Program-made: the position numbers and the translations under genes | In this document: one piece after another, positions 46,500 to 54,809 of the stretch | How the letters are laid out: each line of letters begins with the position of its first letter | Numbering within the stretch: position 1 is the first letter of the stretch | Notes under the pieces: model-generated | Told to the model about the DNA's origin: nothing | Database searches by the model: none | The model's input: only the letters and a program-made list of their open reading frames with translations | Assembly (NCBI RefSeq): GCF_015624425.1 | Contig: NZ_CP049919.1 | Location: 1 to 64,000, forward strand | Source of the DNA: Roseateles sp. DAIF2 | GTDB lineage: Bacteria > Pseudomonadota > Gammaproteobacteria > Burkholderiales > Burkholderiaceae_C | Direction of reading: 5' to 3' | Length of the DNA stretch: 64,000 bases

Positions 46500-47660
46500 A
46501 TGACTCAGCACCCTCTTCACCTTGACGATCGCGAGGCCTGGCGCCGGCTCGGCGGCCAGCACACCGCCGAGGAGATCCAGCACCAGCCCGCCCTCTGGCT
46601 GGCCCTGGCCCGGCAGCTGCGGGAGCAGCAGGCCCGCATCGACGCCTTCCTGGGCGACTGGCTGATCCGGCCCGGGCATCGCGTGATCCTGACCGGCGCC
46701 GGCAGCTCGGCCTATGTCGGCGAGATCGCGGCCGCGGCGCTGAACGCCGCCTGGCCGGCGCAGATCGAGGCCATTCCCAGCACCAGCCTGCTGACCCATC
46801 CGGCCCTCTACCTGGACCCGGCACGGCCGACCCTGCTGGTGTCCTTCGCGCGCAGCGGCAGCAGCCCGGAAAGCCTGGCCGCGGTGGCGCTGCTGCGCGA
46901 GCGCGTCGCGACGACCCGCTTCCTGAACATCACCTGCAATGCCGAGGGCGGCCTGATGCAGGACAGCGAGGGCCGCGCCGACACCCTGAACCTGCTGATG
47001 CCCGCCGGCAGCTGCGACCGCGGTTTCGCGATGACCAGCAGCTTCAGCTGCATGCTGCTGGCGGCCCTGGCCGCGCTGGGCGAGGCGCCCTGGGCCGAGC
47101 GGCTGCGGCGCATCGAGGGCCTGGCCGATGTGGCCGGCGGCGCGCTGGCGGCCTGGGCGCCGGTGGCGGCCGAGTTGTCCCTCCAGGCATTCGAGCGCAT
47201 CGTCTATCTGGGCAGCGGCCCGCTGGAAGCGCTGGCCAAGGAGGCCGCGCTGAAGGTGCTGGAGCTGACCAGCGGCCGCGCGCTGGCCCTGGCCAACACG
47301 CCGCTGGGCTTCCGCCATGGCCCGAAATCGGTGCTGAACCCGCAGACCCTGGTGCTGCTGCTGCGCAGCGGCGACGCCGGCGCGCGGCGCTACGAGCAGG
47401 ACCTGCTGGACGAGCTGCGCCGCGACCAGGTGGCCGGCAAGGTGCTGGCGCTGGGCCCGGGCGAGACGCCGCTGGCGGCGCCGGCGCTGGACCTGCCCGA
47501 TGCCTGGGCCGCGCCGTTGCCGCTGCTGCTGGCCCAGCTGTTCGCGCTGCACCGCTCGGCCGCGCTGGGCCTGCGGCCGGACAACCCCTTCCCGGATGGC
47601 ACGGTCAACCGCGTGGTGCAGGGCGTCACGATCTACCGCGATGAGCCACAACAAGCCTGA
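46500..47660 (+). CDS. agaS: D-galactosamine-6-phosphate deaminase/isomerase AgaS
   Basis: Converts GalN-6-P to tagatose-6-P and ammonia. 386 residues with two SIS domains: VILTGAGSSAYVGEIAA and LLVSFARSGSSPESLAAV in the first, VYLGSGPLEALAKEAALKVL and GFRHGPKSVLN (with the sugar-isomerase HGP motif) in the second. The ATG at 46500 gives the family N-terminus; a TTG at 46476 would overlap the -10. First gene of a six-gene + operon; it overlaps the kinase by 20 bases. Gene order with agaK, agaZ, agaR and agaA makes the assignment strong against GlmS-like alternatives. Confidence 0.9.
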   Translation: MTQHPLHLDDREAWRRLGGQHTAEEIQHQPALWLALARQLREQQARIDAFLGDWLIRPGHRVILTGAGSSAYVGEIAAAALNAAWPAQIEAIPSTSLLTHPALYLDPARPTLLVSFARSGSSPESLAAVALLRERVATTRFLNITCNAEGGLMQDSEGRADTLNLLMPAGSCDRGFAMTSSFSCMLLAALAALGEAPWAERLRRIEGLADVAGGALAAWAPVAAELSLQAFERIVYLGSGPLEALAKEAALKVLELTSGRALALANTPLGFRHGPKSVLNPQTLVLLLRSGDAGARRYEQDLLDELRRDQVAGKVLALGPGETPLAAPALDLPDAWAAPLPLLLAQLFALHRSAALGLRPDNPFPDGTVNRVVQGVTIYRDEPQQA

Positions 47661-48579
47661 GTTCTTCCACGGCCTCGACATCGGCGGCACCAAGATCGAA
47701 CTGGTGAGCTGCGATGCGAGCCTGGCGATCCGCCATCGCCAGCGCATCGACACGCCCGGCCGCGACTACCAGGCCTTCCTGGACGCCGTCTGCGGCCTGG
47801 TGCTGGAGGCGGACCGCCGGCTCGGCGGCGCGCCGGCGCCGGTCGGCATCGGCATGCCCGGCGTCACCGACCCGCGCAGCGGCGAGCAGATCAGCTCCAA
47901 TGTGCCGGCGCTGAACGGCCGGCGCCTGCTGCCGGCGCTGCAGGAACGCCTGACCCGGCCGGTGGTGCTGGGCAATGACTGCCAATGCTTCGCGCTCTCC
48001 GAGGCCCAGGGCGGCGCGGCCGAGGGCCGGGACAGCATGTTCGGCGCCATCCTCGGCACCGGCGCTGGCGGCGGCTACTGCGTCGGCGGCCGGCTGATCC
48101 GCGGCTACAACGGCCTGGCCGGCGAATGGGGCCATTGGAGCGTGCCGGCCGGCCTGCTGGCGCGCCACCGCCTGCCGCTGCTGGACTGCCCCTGCGGGCT
48201 GCAGGGCTGCCTGGAGCGCTATGTCTCCGGCCCCGGCCTGGCCCTGCTGTACCGCCAGCTGGGCGGCCCCGAGCTGGACGCCGCCGCGATCGCCGCGCGC
48301 GCCGCCGCCGGCGAGGCCGGCGCCCGGCGTTGCCTGGACATGCATCTGGACCTGCTGGGCCATGGCCTGGCCGGCCTGGTGCTGGCGCTGGACCCGCACG
48401 CCATCGTGCTGGGCGGCGGCCTGTCCAAGCTGGCGCATCTCTATGCCGAGCTGCCCGCCGCGGTGGGCCATCACCTGTTCCGGGGCGCCCATGTGCCGCC
48501 CATCCTGCCGCCGCTGTTCGGCGATGCCGGCGGCGCGCGCGGCGCGGCCCTGCTGGTGCGCCAGCTCGGCACGGCCTGA
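47641..48579 (+). CDS. agaK: ROK-family N-acetylgalactosamine kinase
   Basis: 312 residues. ROK features: FFHGLDIGGTKIELV (phosphate-1 loop), VGIGMPG, GNDCQCFALSEA, ILGTGAGGGYCVGG, the GEWGHW catalytic-Glu block and the Cys zinc motif CPCGLQGCLE. Proteins of this group phosphorylate N-acetyl sugars; position between agaS and agaZ points to GalNAc giving GalNAc-6-P, as in the kinase-type pathway of Shewanella. That fits uptake by a non-PTS porter. The start overlaps agaS by 20 bases. GlcNAc or ManNAc as substrate cannot be excluded by sequence. Confidence 0.85.
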   Translation: MSHNKPEFFHGLDIGGTKIELVSCDASLAIRHRQRIDTPGRDYQAFLDAVCGLVLEADRRLGGAPAPVGIGMPGVTDPRSGEQISSNVPALNGRRLLPALQERLTRPVVLGNDCQCFALSEAQGGAAEGRDSMFGAILGTGAGGGYCVGGRLIRGYNGLAGEWGHWSVPAGLLARHRLPLLDCPCGLQGCLERYVSGPGLALLYRQLGGPELDAAAIAARAAAGEAGARRCLDMHLDLLGHGLAGLVLALDPHAIVLGGGLSKLAHLYAELPAAVGHHLFRGAHVPPILPPLFGDAGGARGAALLVRQLGTA

Positions 48580-48610
48580 CCCTCTTCTTACCCTTTTCCG
48601 GACCGATCCG

Positions 48611-49954
48611 ATGTCTTCCCTGCTGCAACGACTCCTGCAAGAACATCATGGCCAGGGCCGGCCGGTCGGCCTGTACAGCGTCTGCTGCAGCAACGAGCAG
48701 GTGCTGCTGGCCGCGATGCAGGTGGCGCTGCGCCACGACACGGTCCTGCTGATCGAGGCCACCTCCAACCAGGTGGACCAGTTCGGCGGCTACACCGGCA
48801 TGACGCCGCCGCAGTTCCGCGACTATGTGCTGGCGCTGGCGCGCCGCCAGGGCTTCCCGGCCGAGCGCCTGGCCCTGGGCGGCGACCATCTGGGGCCCAA
48901 CGCCTGGCAGGGCCTGCCCGCCGCCGAGGCGATGGCCCACGCCCGCGAGCTGATCCGCAGCTATGTGAGCGCCGGCTTCCAGAAGATCCACCTGGACTGC
49001 AGCATGGCCTGCGCCGACGACCCGCAGCGCCTGCCCGATGCAACGGTGGCCGCGCGCTCGGCCGAACTGGCCGAGGTGGCGGAGGCCGCCGCCGTCGCGG
49101 CCGGCCTGCCGGCGCCGGTCTATGTGATCGGCACCGAGGTGCCGATCCCCGGCGGCGAATCCTCGCTGCAGGGCGGGGTCGCGGTGACCCGGCCCGAGGC
49201 CGCCGGCGCGACCCTGGCGGTGCATGCCCAGGCCTTCGCGGCGACCCCGGCGCTGCGCGCGGCCTGGCAGCGGGTGATCGCGCTGGTGGTGCAGCCCGGC
49301 GTCGATTTCGACCACAGCCAGGTCCAGCATTACGAGCCGGCCGCCGCGGCCGAGCTGTCGGCCTTCGTCGAGGCGCAGGATCTGCGGCCCGGCCTGGTGT
49401 TCGAGGCCCATTCGACCGACTACCAGACCGAGGCCGCGCTGCATGCGCTGGTGCGCGACCATTTCGCGATCCTGAAGGTCGGCCCGGCCGCTACCCATGC
49501 GCTGCGCGAGGCCTGGTTCGCGCTGGCCGCGATCGAGCGCGAGCTGCTGCCGGCCGAGCAGGGCTCGGACCTGGTCGAGGTGCTGGAGCGCTGCATGCTG
49601 GAGCAGCCGCGCCACTGGCGCAAGCATTACGACGGCAGCCCGGCCCAGCAGCGCCTGGCGCGCCGCTACGCCTTCAGCGACCGCAGCCGCTACTACTGGG
49701 GCGAGCCGGCGGTGCAGCAGGCCCTGCAGCGCCTGATCGCGAATCTGGACGGCATCGCCCTGCCGCTGCCGCTGATCAGCCAGTACCTGCCCGAGCAGGT
49801 CGAGGATGTGCTGCTGGGCCGGCTGGCGCCGCGCGCCACCGCGCTGGCCCAGCACAAGGTGGGCCTGGTGCTGGCCCGCTATGCGCGCGCCTGCGCCCAC
49901 AACCGGGCGCCACAAATCGAAAGCGGATCTTCCGCTGAACTTTCGTACCGTTAA
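48611..49954 (+). CDS. agaZ: AgaZ/GatZ/KbaZ-type tagatose-6-phosphate pathway protein
   Basis: 447 residues of the GatZ/KbaZ family: GLYSVCCSNEQVLLAAM, EATSNQVDQFGGYTGMTP, LALGGDHLGPNAWQ and the KIHLDCSMACADDP block are all conserved. In E. coli these proteins support the class II tagatose-bisphosphate aldolase; in GalNAc loci such as Shewanella's the homologue AgaZ was assigned as tagatose-6-P kinase. No aldolase (agaY) or other tagatose-6-P kinase is in the window. ATG at 48611. Confidence 0.88.
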   Translation: MSSLLQRLLQEHHGQGRPVGLYSVCCSNEQVLLAAMQVALRHDTVLLIEATSNQVDQFGGYTGMTPPQFRDYVLALARRQGFPAERLALGGDHLGPNAWQGLPAAEAMAHARELIRSYVSAGFQKIHLDCSMACADDPQRLPDATVAARSAELAEVAEAAAVAAGLPAPVYVIGTEVPIPGGESSLQGGVAVTRPEAAGATLAVHAQAFAATPALRAAWQRVIALVVQPGVDFDHSQVQHYEPAAAAELSAFVEAQDLRPGLVFEAHSTDYQTEAALHALVRDHFAILKVGPAATHALREAWFALAAIERELLPAEQGSDLVEVLERCMLEQPRHWRKHYDGSPAQQRLARRYAFSDRSRYYWGEPAVQQALQRLIANLDGIALPLPLISQYLPEQVEDVLLGRLAPRATALAQHKVGLVLARYARACAHNRAPQIESGSSAELSYR

Positions 49955-49985
49955 GCTTTCGCCCTCGAACAGCAACAAGCGAAAG
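49918..49985. promoter_or_regulatory. Cluster of CTTTCG/CGAAAG half-sites before agaR
   Basis: CGAAAG at 49918 and 49980, CTTTCG at 49940 and 49956, spanning the end of agaZ and the agaR leader. The same hexamers occur in the agaS promoter, so this is a candidate autoregulatory operator for the DeoR-type repressor. Confidence 0.5.
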
Positions 49986-49998
49986 AACGGAAGCCATC

Positions 49999-50772
49999 AT
50001 GCGTAACACCAGCCAGCGCCGCGAGCAGATCCTGCAACTCCTGGTCCAGCAGGGATCGGTGCAGGTGGCCGAGCTGGTGGCCCAGCTGGGCGTGTCCTCG
50101 GTGACCATCCGCTCCGACCTGGCGACCCTGGAGAGCCAGGGCCTGGCGACGCGCAACCATGGCGGCGCGGTGCTGACCCGCACCCCGCCGGCCGAGCACC
50201 ATATCCAGGCCAAGGACGGCCTGAATGTCGCGCTGAAGGAGGACATCGGCGCCTGCGCGGCCCGCCTGGTGCAGCCCGGCGACAACATCATCATCGACTC
50301 CGGCACCACCACCATGCCGCTGGCGCGCCATCTGCGCGACGCGCGCGACGTCACCGTGATGACCAACGGCCTGAATATCGCCTGGGAGCTGTCGCGCGCC
50401 GAGGGCGTGGCGCTGATGCTGACCGGCGGCCTGCTGCGCAAGCAGGCCCTGTCGATCCAGGGCGCGCAGGCCGAGGCCTGCCTGAACGCCTACAACTTCG
50501 ACAAGCTCTTCCTCGGCGTCGACGGCCTGGACCTGCAGTTCGGCCTGACCACCCACCATGAGGCCGAGGCCAGCCTGAACCACCGCATGGTGGAGCGGGC
50601 CAAGAAGGTGATCGTGCTGGCCGACGCCTCCAAGTTCGGCCGCGTCAGCCTGCACCGCATCGCGCTGCTGGACAAGGTGCACACCGTGATCACCGACGCC
50701 GGCATCGCCGCCGAGTACCGCGACGGCCTGCAGCGACTGGGCATCGAACTGATCATCGCCGGAGCGCCATGA
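49999..50772 (+). CDS. agaR: DeoR-family regulator of the GalNAc locus (AgaR)
   Basis: 257 residues. N-terminal DeoR helix-turn-helix (RREQILQLLVQQGSVQVAEL, then LGVSSVTIRSDLATLE) and a sugar-phosphate-binding C-terminal domain (IIDSGTTTMPLARHL, VMTNGLNIAWEL, LMLTGGLLRKQALS, VLADASKFGR). DeoR proteins of aga loci repress until a phosphosugar binds. CTTTCG half-sites precede both this gene and agaS. It ends overlapping agaA by four bases. Confidence 0.9.
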   Translation: MRNTSQRREQILQLLVQQGSVQVAELVAQLGVSSVTIRSDLATLESQGLATRNHGGAVLTRTPPAEHHIQAKDGLNVALKEDIGACAARLVQPGDNIIIDSGTTTMPLARHLRDARDVTVMTNGLNIAWELSRAEGVALMLTGGLLRKQALSIQGAQAEACLNAYNFDKLFLGVDGLDLQFGLTTHHEAEASLNHRMVERAKKVIVLADASKFGRVSLHRIALLDKVHTVITDAGIAAEYRDGLQRLGIELIIAGAP

Positions 50773-51878
50773 ACGAGCTGGCCGGCCAGATCCTGACACC
50801 CGAGGGCTGGGTCACCGGCCGGCTGCAGCACGACGCGCGCATCCAGGGCCTGCGGGCCGATGCTAGCGCGCCGGTGCGGCGCTACATCCTGCCGGGCTTC
50901 ATCGACCTGCATGTGCATGGCGCCGCCGGCGTCGACATCATGCAAGGCGGCTCGGCCGCGGTGACCGTGGCGCGCGCCCATGCCCGCCATGGCACGACCG
51001 CGATGCTGGGCACGACGATGACGGCCCATGAGCCCGAGATCCTGCGCGCGCTGCGCGGCCTGGCCCCGGCGATCGCCGAGCGCGCGCCGGACGGCGCCCG
51101 GCTGCTGGGCGTGCATCTCGAGGGCCCGTTCCTGAGCCACAAGCGCCTGGGCGCGCAGCCGCCGCTGGTGCTGCAGGCGACGCTGGCCAAGGTGCAGCAG
51201 TTCCATGCGCTGGCGCCGATCAAGGTGCTGACCCTGGCGCCGGAGATCGAGGGCCATCTGGCCCTGATCCCGCAGCTGGCGGCGATGGACATCCGCGTCC
51301 AGCTGGGCCACAGCGCCGGCAGCTACGAGGACGGCGTGGCCGCGCTGAAGGCCGGCGCGGCCGGCTTCACCCATCTGTTCAACGGCATGACCGGGCTCAA
51401 CCATTACGAGCCCGGCATCGTCGGCGCGGCAATGGCCCATGCCGAGTACGCCGAGCTGATCCCCGATCTGCAGCATGTGCACCCCGGCGCCCTGCGCGCG
51501 GCGCTGCGCGCGATCCCCAAGCTCTACTGCATCACCGACGCCACCGCGGCCACCGGCATGCCCGATGGCGAATACGCGCTCGGCCCGCAGCGGGTCTACA
51601 AATGCCTGGGCTGCGTGCGCTTGGCCGGCGGCTCGCTGGCCGGCAGCGCGCTGACCATGGACCAGGCGCTGCGCAACCTGGTCGAGCTGGGGCTGGACCT
51701 GGCCGACGCCTCGCGCCGGCTCTCGCAGTTCCCGGCCGACTACCTGGGCCTGGCCGAACGCGGCCGGCTGCGGCCCGGCGCCTGGGCCGACCTGGTGGTG
51801 CTGGACGAGGCGCTGCGGCTGCAGCAGGTGTTCGTCGAGGGCCAGGCCATCCCGCTGGACCCGCTCCCGCTTTCATAG
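50769..51878 (+). CDS. agaA: N-acetylgalactosamine-6-phosphate deacetylase
   Basis: Amidohydrolase that removes acetate from GalNAc-6-P. 369 residues: metal motif HVH (48-50) in FIDLHVHGAAGVDIMQGG, VHLEGPFLSHKRLGAQ, VQLGHSAGSYEDG, FTHLFNGMTGLNHYEPG and the catalytic Asp block CITDATAATGMPDG, all as in NagA/AgaA. Coupled to agaR by an ATGA overlap. NagA enzymes for GlcNAc-6-P look alike, so the GalNAc call rests on the operon. Confidence 0.9.
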   Translation: MNELAGQILTPEGWVTGRLQHDARIQGLRADASAPVRRYILPGFIDLHVHGAAGVDIMQGGSAAVTVARAHARHGTTAMLGTTMTAHEPEILRALRGLAPAIAERAPDGARLLGVHLEGPFLSHKRLGAQPPLVLQATLAKVQQFHALAPIKVLTLAPEIEGHLALIPQLAAMDIRVQLGHSAGSYEDGVAALKAGAAGFTHLFNGMTGLNHYEPGIVGAAMAHAEYAELIPDLQHVHPGALRAALRAIPKLYCITDATAATGMPDGEYALGPQRVYKCLGCVRLAGGSLAGSALTMDQALRNLVELGLDLADASRRLSQFPADYLGLAERGRLRPGAWADLVVLDEALRLQQVFVEGQAIPLDPLPLS

Positions 51879-51907
51879 ACCGTCCCTTTCCACAAGGAAC
51901 CCGCACG

Positions 51908-53704
51908 ATGAATGCTCCCGTCCTGGCGGCCGCGGCCGCCCCAGCGCGCCCGAGCTGGTACATGCGCTACCTGCTGTTCATCGCCGGCATGGGCGGGCTG
52001 CTCTATGGCATCGACCTGGGCATCATCGCCGGCGCCCTGCCCTATCTGGAGGCCACCGCCTCGCAGGCCTGGAAGCTCAGCACCCAGCAGCTGGGCTTCA
52101 TCGTCGCGGCGGTGCTGCTGGGCAGCGTGCTGTCCTCGCTGTTCGCCGGCGCGCTGGCCGATCTGATCGGCCGCCGCTGGGCCATGGTGCTGAGCGGCGC
52201 GCTGTTCACGCTGAGCATCCCGGTGATCGCGCTGGCCGAGGGCTACACGCCGCTGCTGCTGGGCCGGCTGCTGCAGGGCGTCAGCGGCGGGCTGATCGGC
52301 GTGGTCGTGCCGCTGTACCTGGCCGAATGCCTGAGCCCGACGATGCGCGGCCGCGGCACCGCGATGTTCCAGCTGCTGCTCACCGTCGGCCTGGTGGTCG
52401 CAGCGCTGATCGGCCTGTACCAGAGCCAGGCGGTCGAGGCCGCCGCGGCCAGCCTGCAGCCCGAGGCGCTCTATGCGGCCAAGGACCATGCCTGGCGCAG
52501 CATCTTCTGGATGTGCCTGACGCCCGGCCTGGTGTTCACCGCCGGCGGCCTGCTGCTGAGCGAATCACCGCGCTGGCTGCTGCGCCGCGGCCGCATCGCC
52601 GAGGCCGAGGCGGCGCTGCGGCGCGGGCTCGATCCCGCACAGGCCGAGGCCGCGCTGCGCGAGATGCGCGAGCCGGCCGCCGACCAGCGCGGCAGCGCCG
52701 CCGCGGCCCCGCGCGACAGCCTGCTGAGCCGGCGCTACCTGGTGCCCTTCCTGCTGGCCTGCCTGATCCTGGCCTGCACCCAGGCCACCGGCATCAACTC
52801 CATCCTGGCCTATGCGGTCAACATCCTGAACCAGGCCGGCCTGCCGGGCTCGGCCGCCAACTGGGCCGATGTCGCGATCAAGCTGCTGAACGCCGCGATG
52901 ACCCTGCTGGCCGTGGCCCTGGTCGACCGCAAGGGCCGCAAGTTCCTGCTGATGCTGGGCAGCGGCGGCATCATGCTGTCCCTGGTCGCCGCGGGCCTGC
53001 TGTTCCAGAGCGCCGAGCGCGGCCGCCAGGACGTCGCCGCGCCGCTGCAGGCGCGGGTCGCGGGCGACGCGCTGGAGCTGCGCCTGGATGCCCAAGCCTG
53101 GGCCGCGCTGGGCGGCGGAGCGGCGATGGACGGCAGCCAGCAGCTGACCCTGTCCTATTCCTACGGCGCCTTCAGCAATGTGCAGACCCTGCGCAACGAC
53201 GGCGGCGCGCCGATCCTGCTGCGCATCAACCGCGCCGACACGGTGCAGGCCGACGGCGTGATCGGCGGCTTCTTCCGCCGCCTGCACCTGAACCCCTTCG
53301 CCGACCCGGCCGACGCGGCCCGGGCGCCGCTGCAGATCGACCAAGCGCGGCTCGGCCCGGTGCCCAGCGCCAGCCACGGCTGGCTGGTCGCGGGCTGCAT
53401 CCTGGCCTTCGTCGCCTTCTTCGCGGTGGGCCCCGGCGTCTGCGTCTGGTTGGCGCTGTCCGAGCTGATGCCGACCCGCATCCGCTCCAACGGCATGAGC
53501 ATCGCGCTGCTGATCAACCAGTTCGTCTCCACCGTGATCGCCGCGGTCTTCCTGCCGACCGTCGGCCACCATGGCTATGCGGCGATGTTCTATTTCTGGG
53601 CCGGCTGCACCGCGGTCTACTTCCTGGCCGCGGCCTTCCTGCTGCCGGAGACCAAGGGCAAGAGCCTGGAAGAGATCGAGGCCTTCTTCGCGCGCGGGCG
53701 CTGA
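51908..53704 (+). CDS. Sugar-porter MFS transporter with a large extra loop
   Basis: 598 residues; sugar porters usually have 450-500. Family motifs: GGLLYGIDLGIIAGALP, DLIGRRWAMVLSG, ESPRWLLRRGRIAEAEAAL, and PETKGKSLEEIEAFF near the end. Between the ninth and tenth helices, residues about 370-488 form a hydrophilic insert (LEARLD-type and YSYGAFSNVQTLRNDGGAP), predicted outside the membrane. It directly follows agaA, so GalNAc import across the inner membrane is likely, in place of a PTS or the AgaP permease. The insert may bind sugar or a periplasmic partner. Confidence 0.85.
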   Translation: MNAPVLAAAAAPARPSWYMRYLLFIAGMGGLLYGIDLGIIAGALPYLEATASQAWKLSTQQLGFIVAAVLLGSVLSSLFAGALADLIGRRWAMVLSGALFTLSIPVIALAEGYTPLLLGRLLQGVSGGLIGVVVPLYLAECLSPTMRGRGTAMFQLLLTVGLVVAALIGLYQSQAVEAAAASLQPEALYAAKDHAWRSIFWMCLTPGLVFTAGGLLLSESPRWLLRRGRIAEAEAALRRGLDPAQAEAALREMREPAADQRGSAAAAPRDSLLSRRYLVPFLLACLILACTQATGINSILAYAVNILNQAGLPGSAANWADVAIKLLNAAMTLLAVALVDRKGRKFLLMLGSGGIMLSLVAAGLLFQSAERGRQDVAAPLQARVAGDALELRLDAQAWAALGGGAAMDGSQQLTLSYSYGAFSNVQTLRNDGGAPILLRINRADTVQADGVIGGFFRRLHLNPFADPADAARAPLQIDQARLGPVPSASHGWLVAGCILAFVAFFAVGPGVCVWLALSELMPTRIRSNGMSIALLINQFVSTVIAAVFLPTVGHHGYAAMFYFWAGCTAVYFLAAAFLLPETKGKSLEEIEAFFARGR

Positions 53705-53746
53705 CGCCGGGTTCGCTGCGCGCACCACCCGGCGCCGGGAGCGGCG

Positions 53747-54703
53747 ATGATGGCCCCCATGACGACGACGAAGAAAACCTGTCTGCTGCTGGTGGCGATG
53801 GCCGACGAGTACAAGGCCCTGCTGCATGAGCGCTTCGAGCTGATCGACGCGCCGACCGCGGCCGAGCGCGCCGCCGCGATCGCCGCCCATGGCCCGCGCA
53901 TCGAGCTGGTGCTGACCAACGGCGCCACCGGCCTGCGCGCCGACGAGATGGACGCGCTGCCCCAGTTGAAGCTCGCGGCCGCCCAGGGCGCCGGCTACGA
54001 GACCCTGGACATCGCCGCGGCCAAGGCGCGGGGCATCGCGGTCTGCAACGGCGCCGGCACCAACGACAGCTGCGTCGCCGACCATACCCTGGCCCTGCTG
54101 CTGGCCAGCGTGCGCGCGCTGCCTCAGCAGGAGCAGGCGCTGCGCGCCGGCCTGTGGCGCGACGCGCTGCCGATCCGGCCCAGCGTCAACGGCCGGCGGC
54201 TGGGCATCCTGGGCATGGGCACGATCGGGCGCAAGATCGCGAACCGCGCGCTGGCCTTCGAGATGCAGGTCGGCTATCACAACCGCCGCCCGCGCGCCGA
54301 TGCGCCGGACTGCCGGTACTTCGACGGCCTGATGGCGCTGGCCACCTGGGCCGATTTCCTGGTCGTCGCCGCGCCCGGCGGCGCCGACACCAAGCACATC
54401 GTCAACGCCGAGGTGCTGGCCGCGCTGGGGCCGCAGGGCCATCTGGTCAATATCGCGCGCGGCAGCCTGGTCGACACCGCCGCGCTGGCCGCGGCCCTGG
54501 CCGCCGGCCGGTTGGGCGGCGCGGCGCTGGACGTCTACGAGACCGAGCCGAAGCCGCCCGAGGCCCTGCTGGGCTTCCCGAACGTGGTGCTGACCCCGCA
54601 TATCGCCGGCTGGTCGCCGGAGGCGATCCGCGCCACCGTCGAGCTGTTCATCGCCAATGTCGAGGCCTGGTCCGATGGGAAGCCGCTGCTGACGCCGCTC
54701 TGA
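53747..54703 (+). CDS. D-2-hydroxyacid dehydrogenase (NAD(P)-binding)
   Basis: 318 residues: catalytic region NGAGTNDSCVADHTLALLLA, dinucleotide motif LGILGMGTIGRKIA, LVNIARGSLVDTAALAAALA with the conserved Arg, the DVYETEP block and the His in LTPHIAGWS. This is the GHRB/hydroxypyruvate-reductase-like group. ATGs at 53747, 53750 and 53759 are possible; GGGAG precedes the first. It follows the porter by 42 bases, but no GalNAc step needs it, so its role there is unclear. Confidence 0.88.
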   Translation: MMAPMTTTKKTCLLLVAMADEYKALLHERFELIDAPTAAERAAAIAAHGPRIELVLTNGATGLRADEMDALPQLKLAAAQGAGYETLDIAAAKARGIAVCNGAGTNDSCVADHTLALLLASVRALPQQEQALRAGLWRDALPIRPSVNGRRLGILGMGTIGRKIANRALAFEMQVGYHNRRPRADAPDCRYFDGLMALATWADFLVVAAPGGADTKHIVNAEVLAALGPQGHLVNIARGSLVDTAALAAALAAGRLGGAALDVYETEPKPPEALLGFPNVVLTPHIAGWSPEAIRATVELFIANVEAWSDGKPLLTPL

Positions 54704-54709
54704 GGCGCG

Positions 54710-54727
54710 GGCCCGTCGCGACGGGCC
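54710..54727 (+). terminator. Possible hairpin terminator after the dehydrogenase gene
   Basis: Perfect 8-bp stem GGCCCGTC / GACGGGCC with a GC loop, seven bases after the stop, followed by TAAAAAT. The U tract is missing on +, so it may only stabilise the 3' end. Confidence 0.35.
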
Positions 54728-54809
54728 TAAAAATGGGGTGATGGTAAAAACTCGGCCATGCGCGCGCCCGCCGGGGCGCGCCCGTCCTTGTTGAAAAGAA
54801 GTACCCCCC

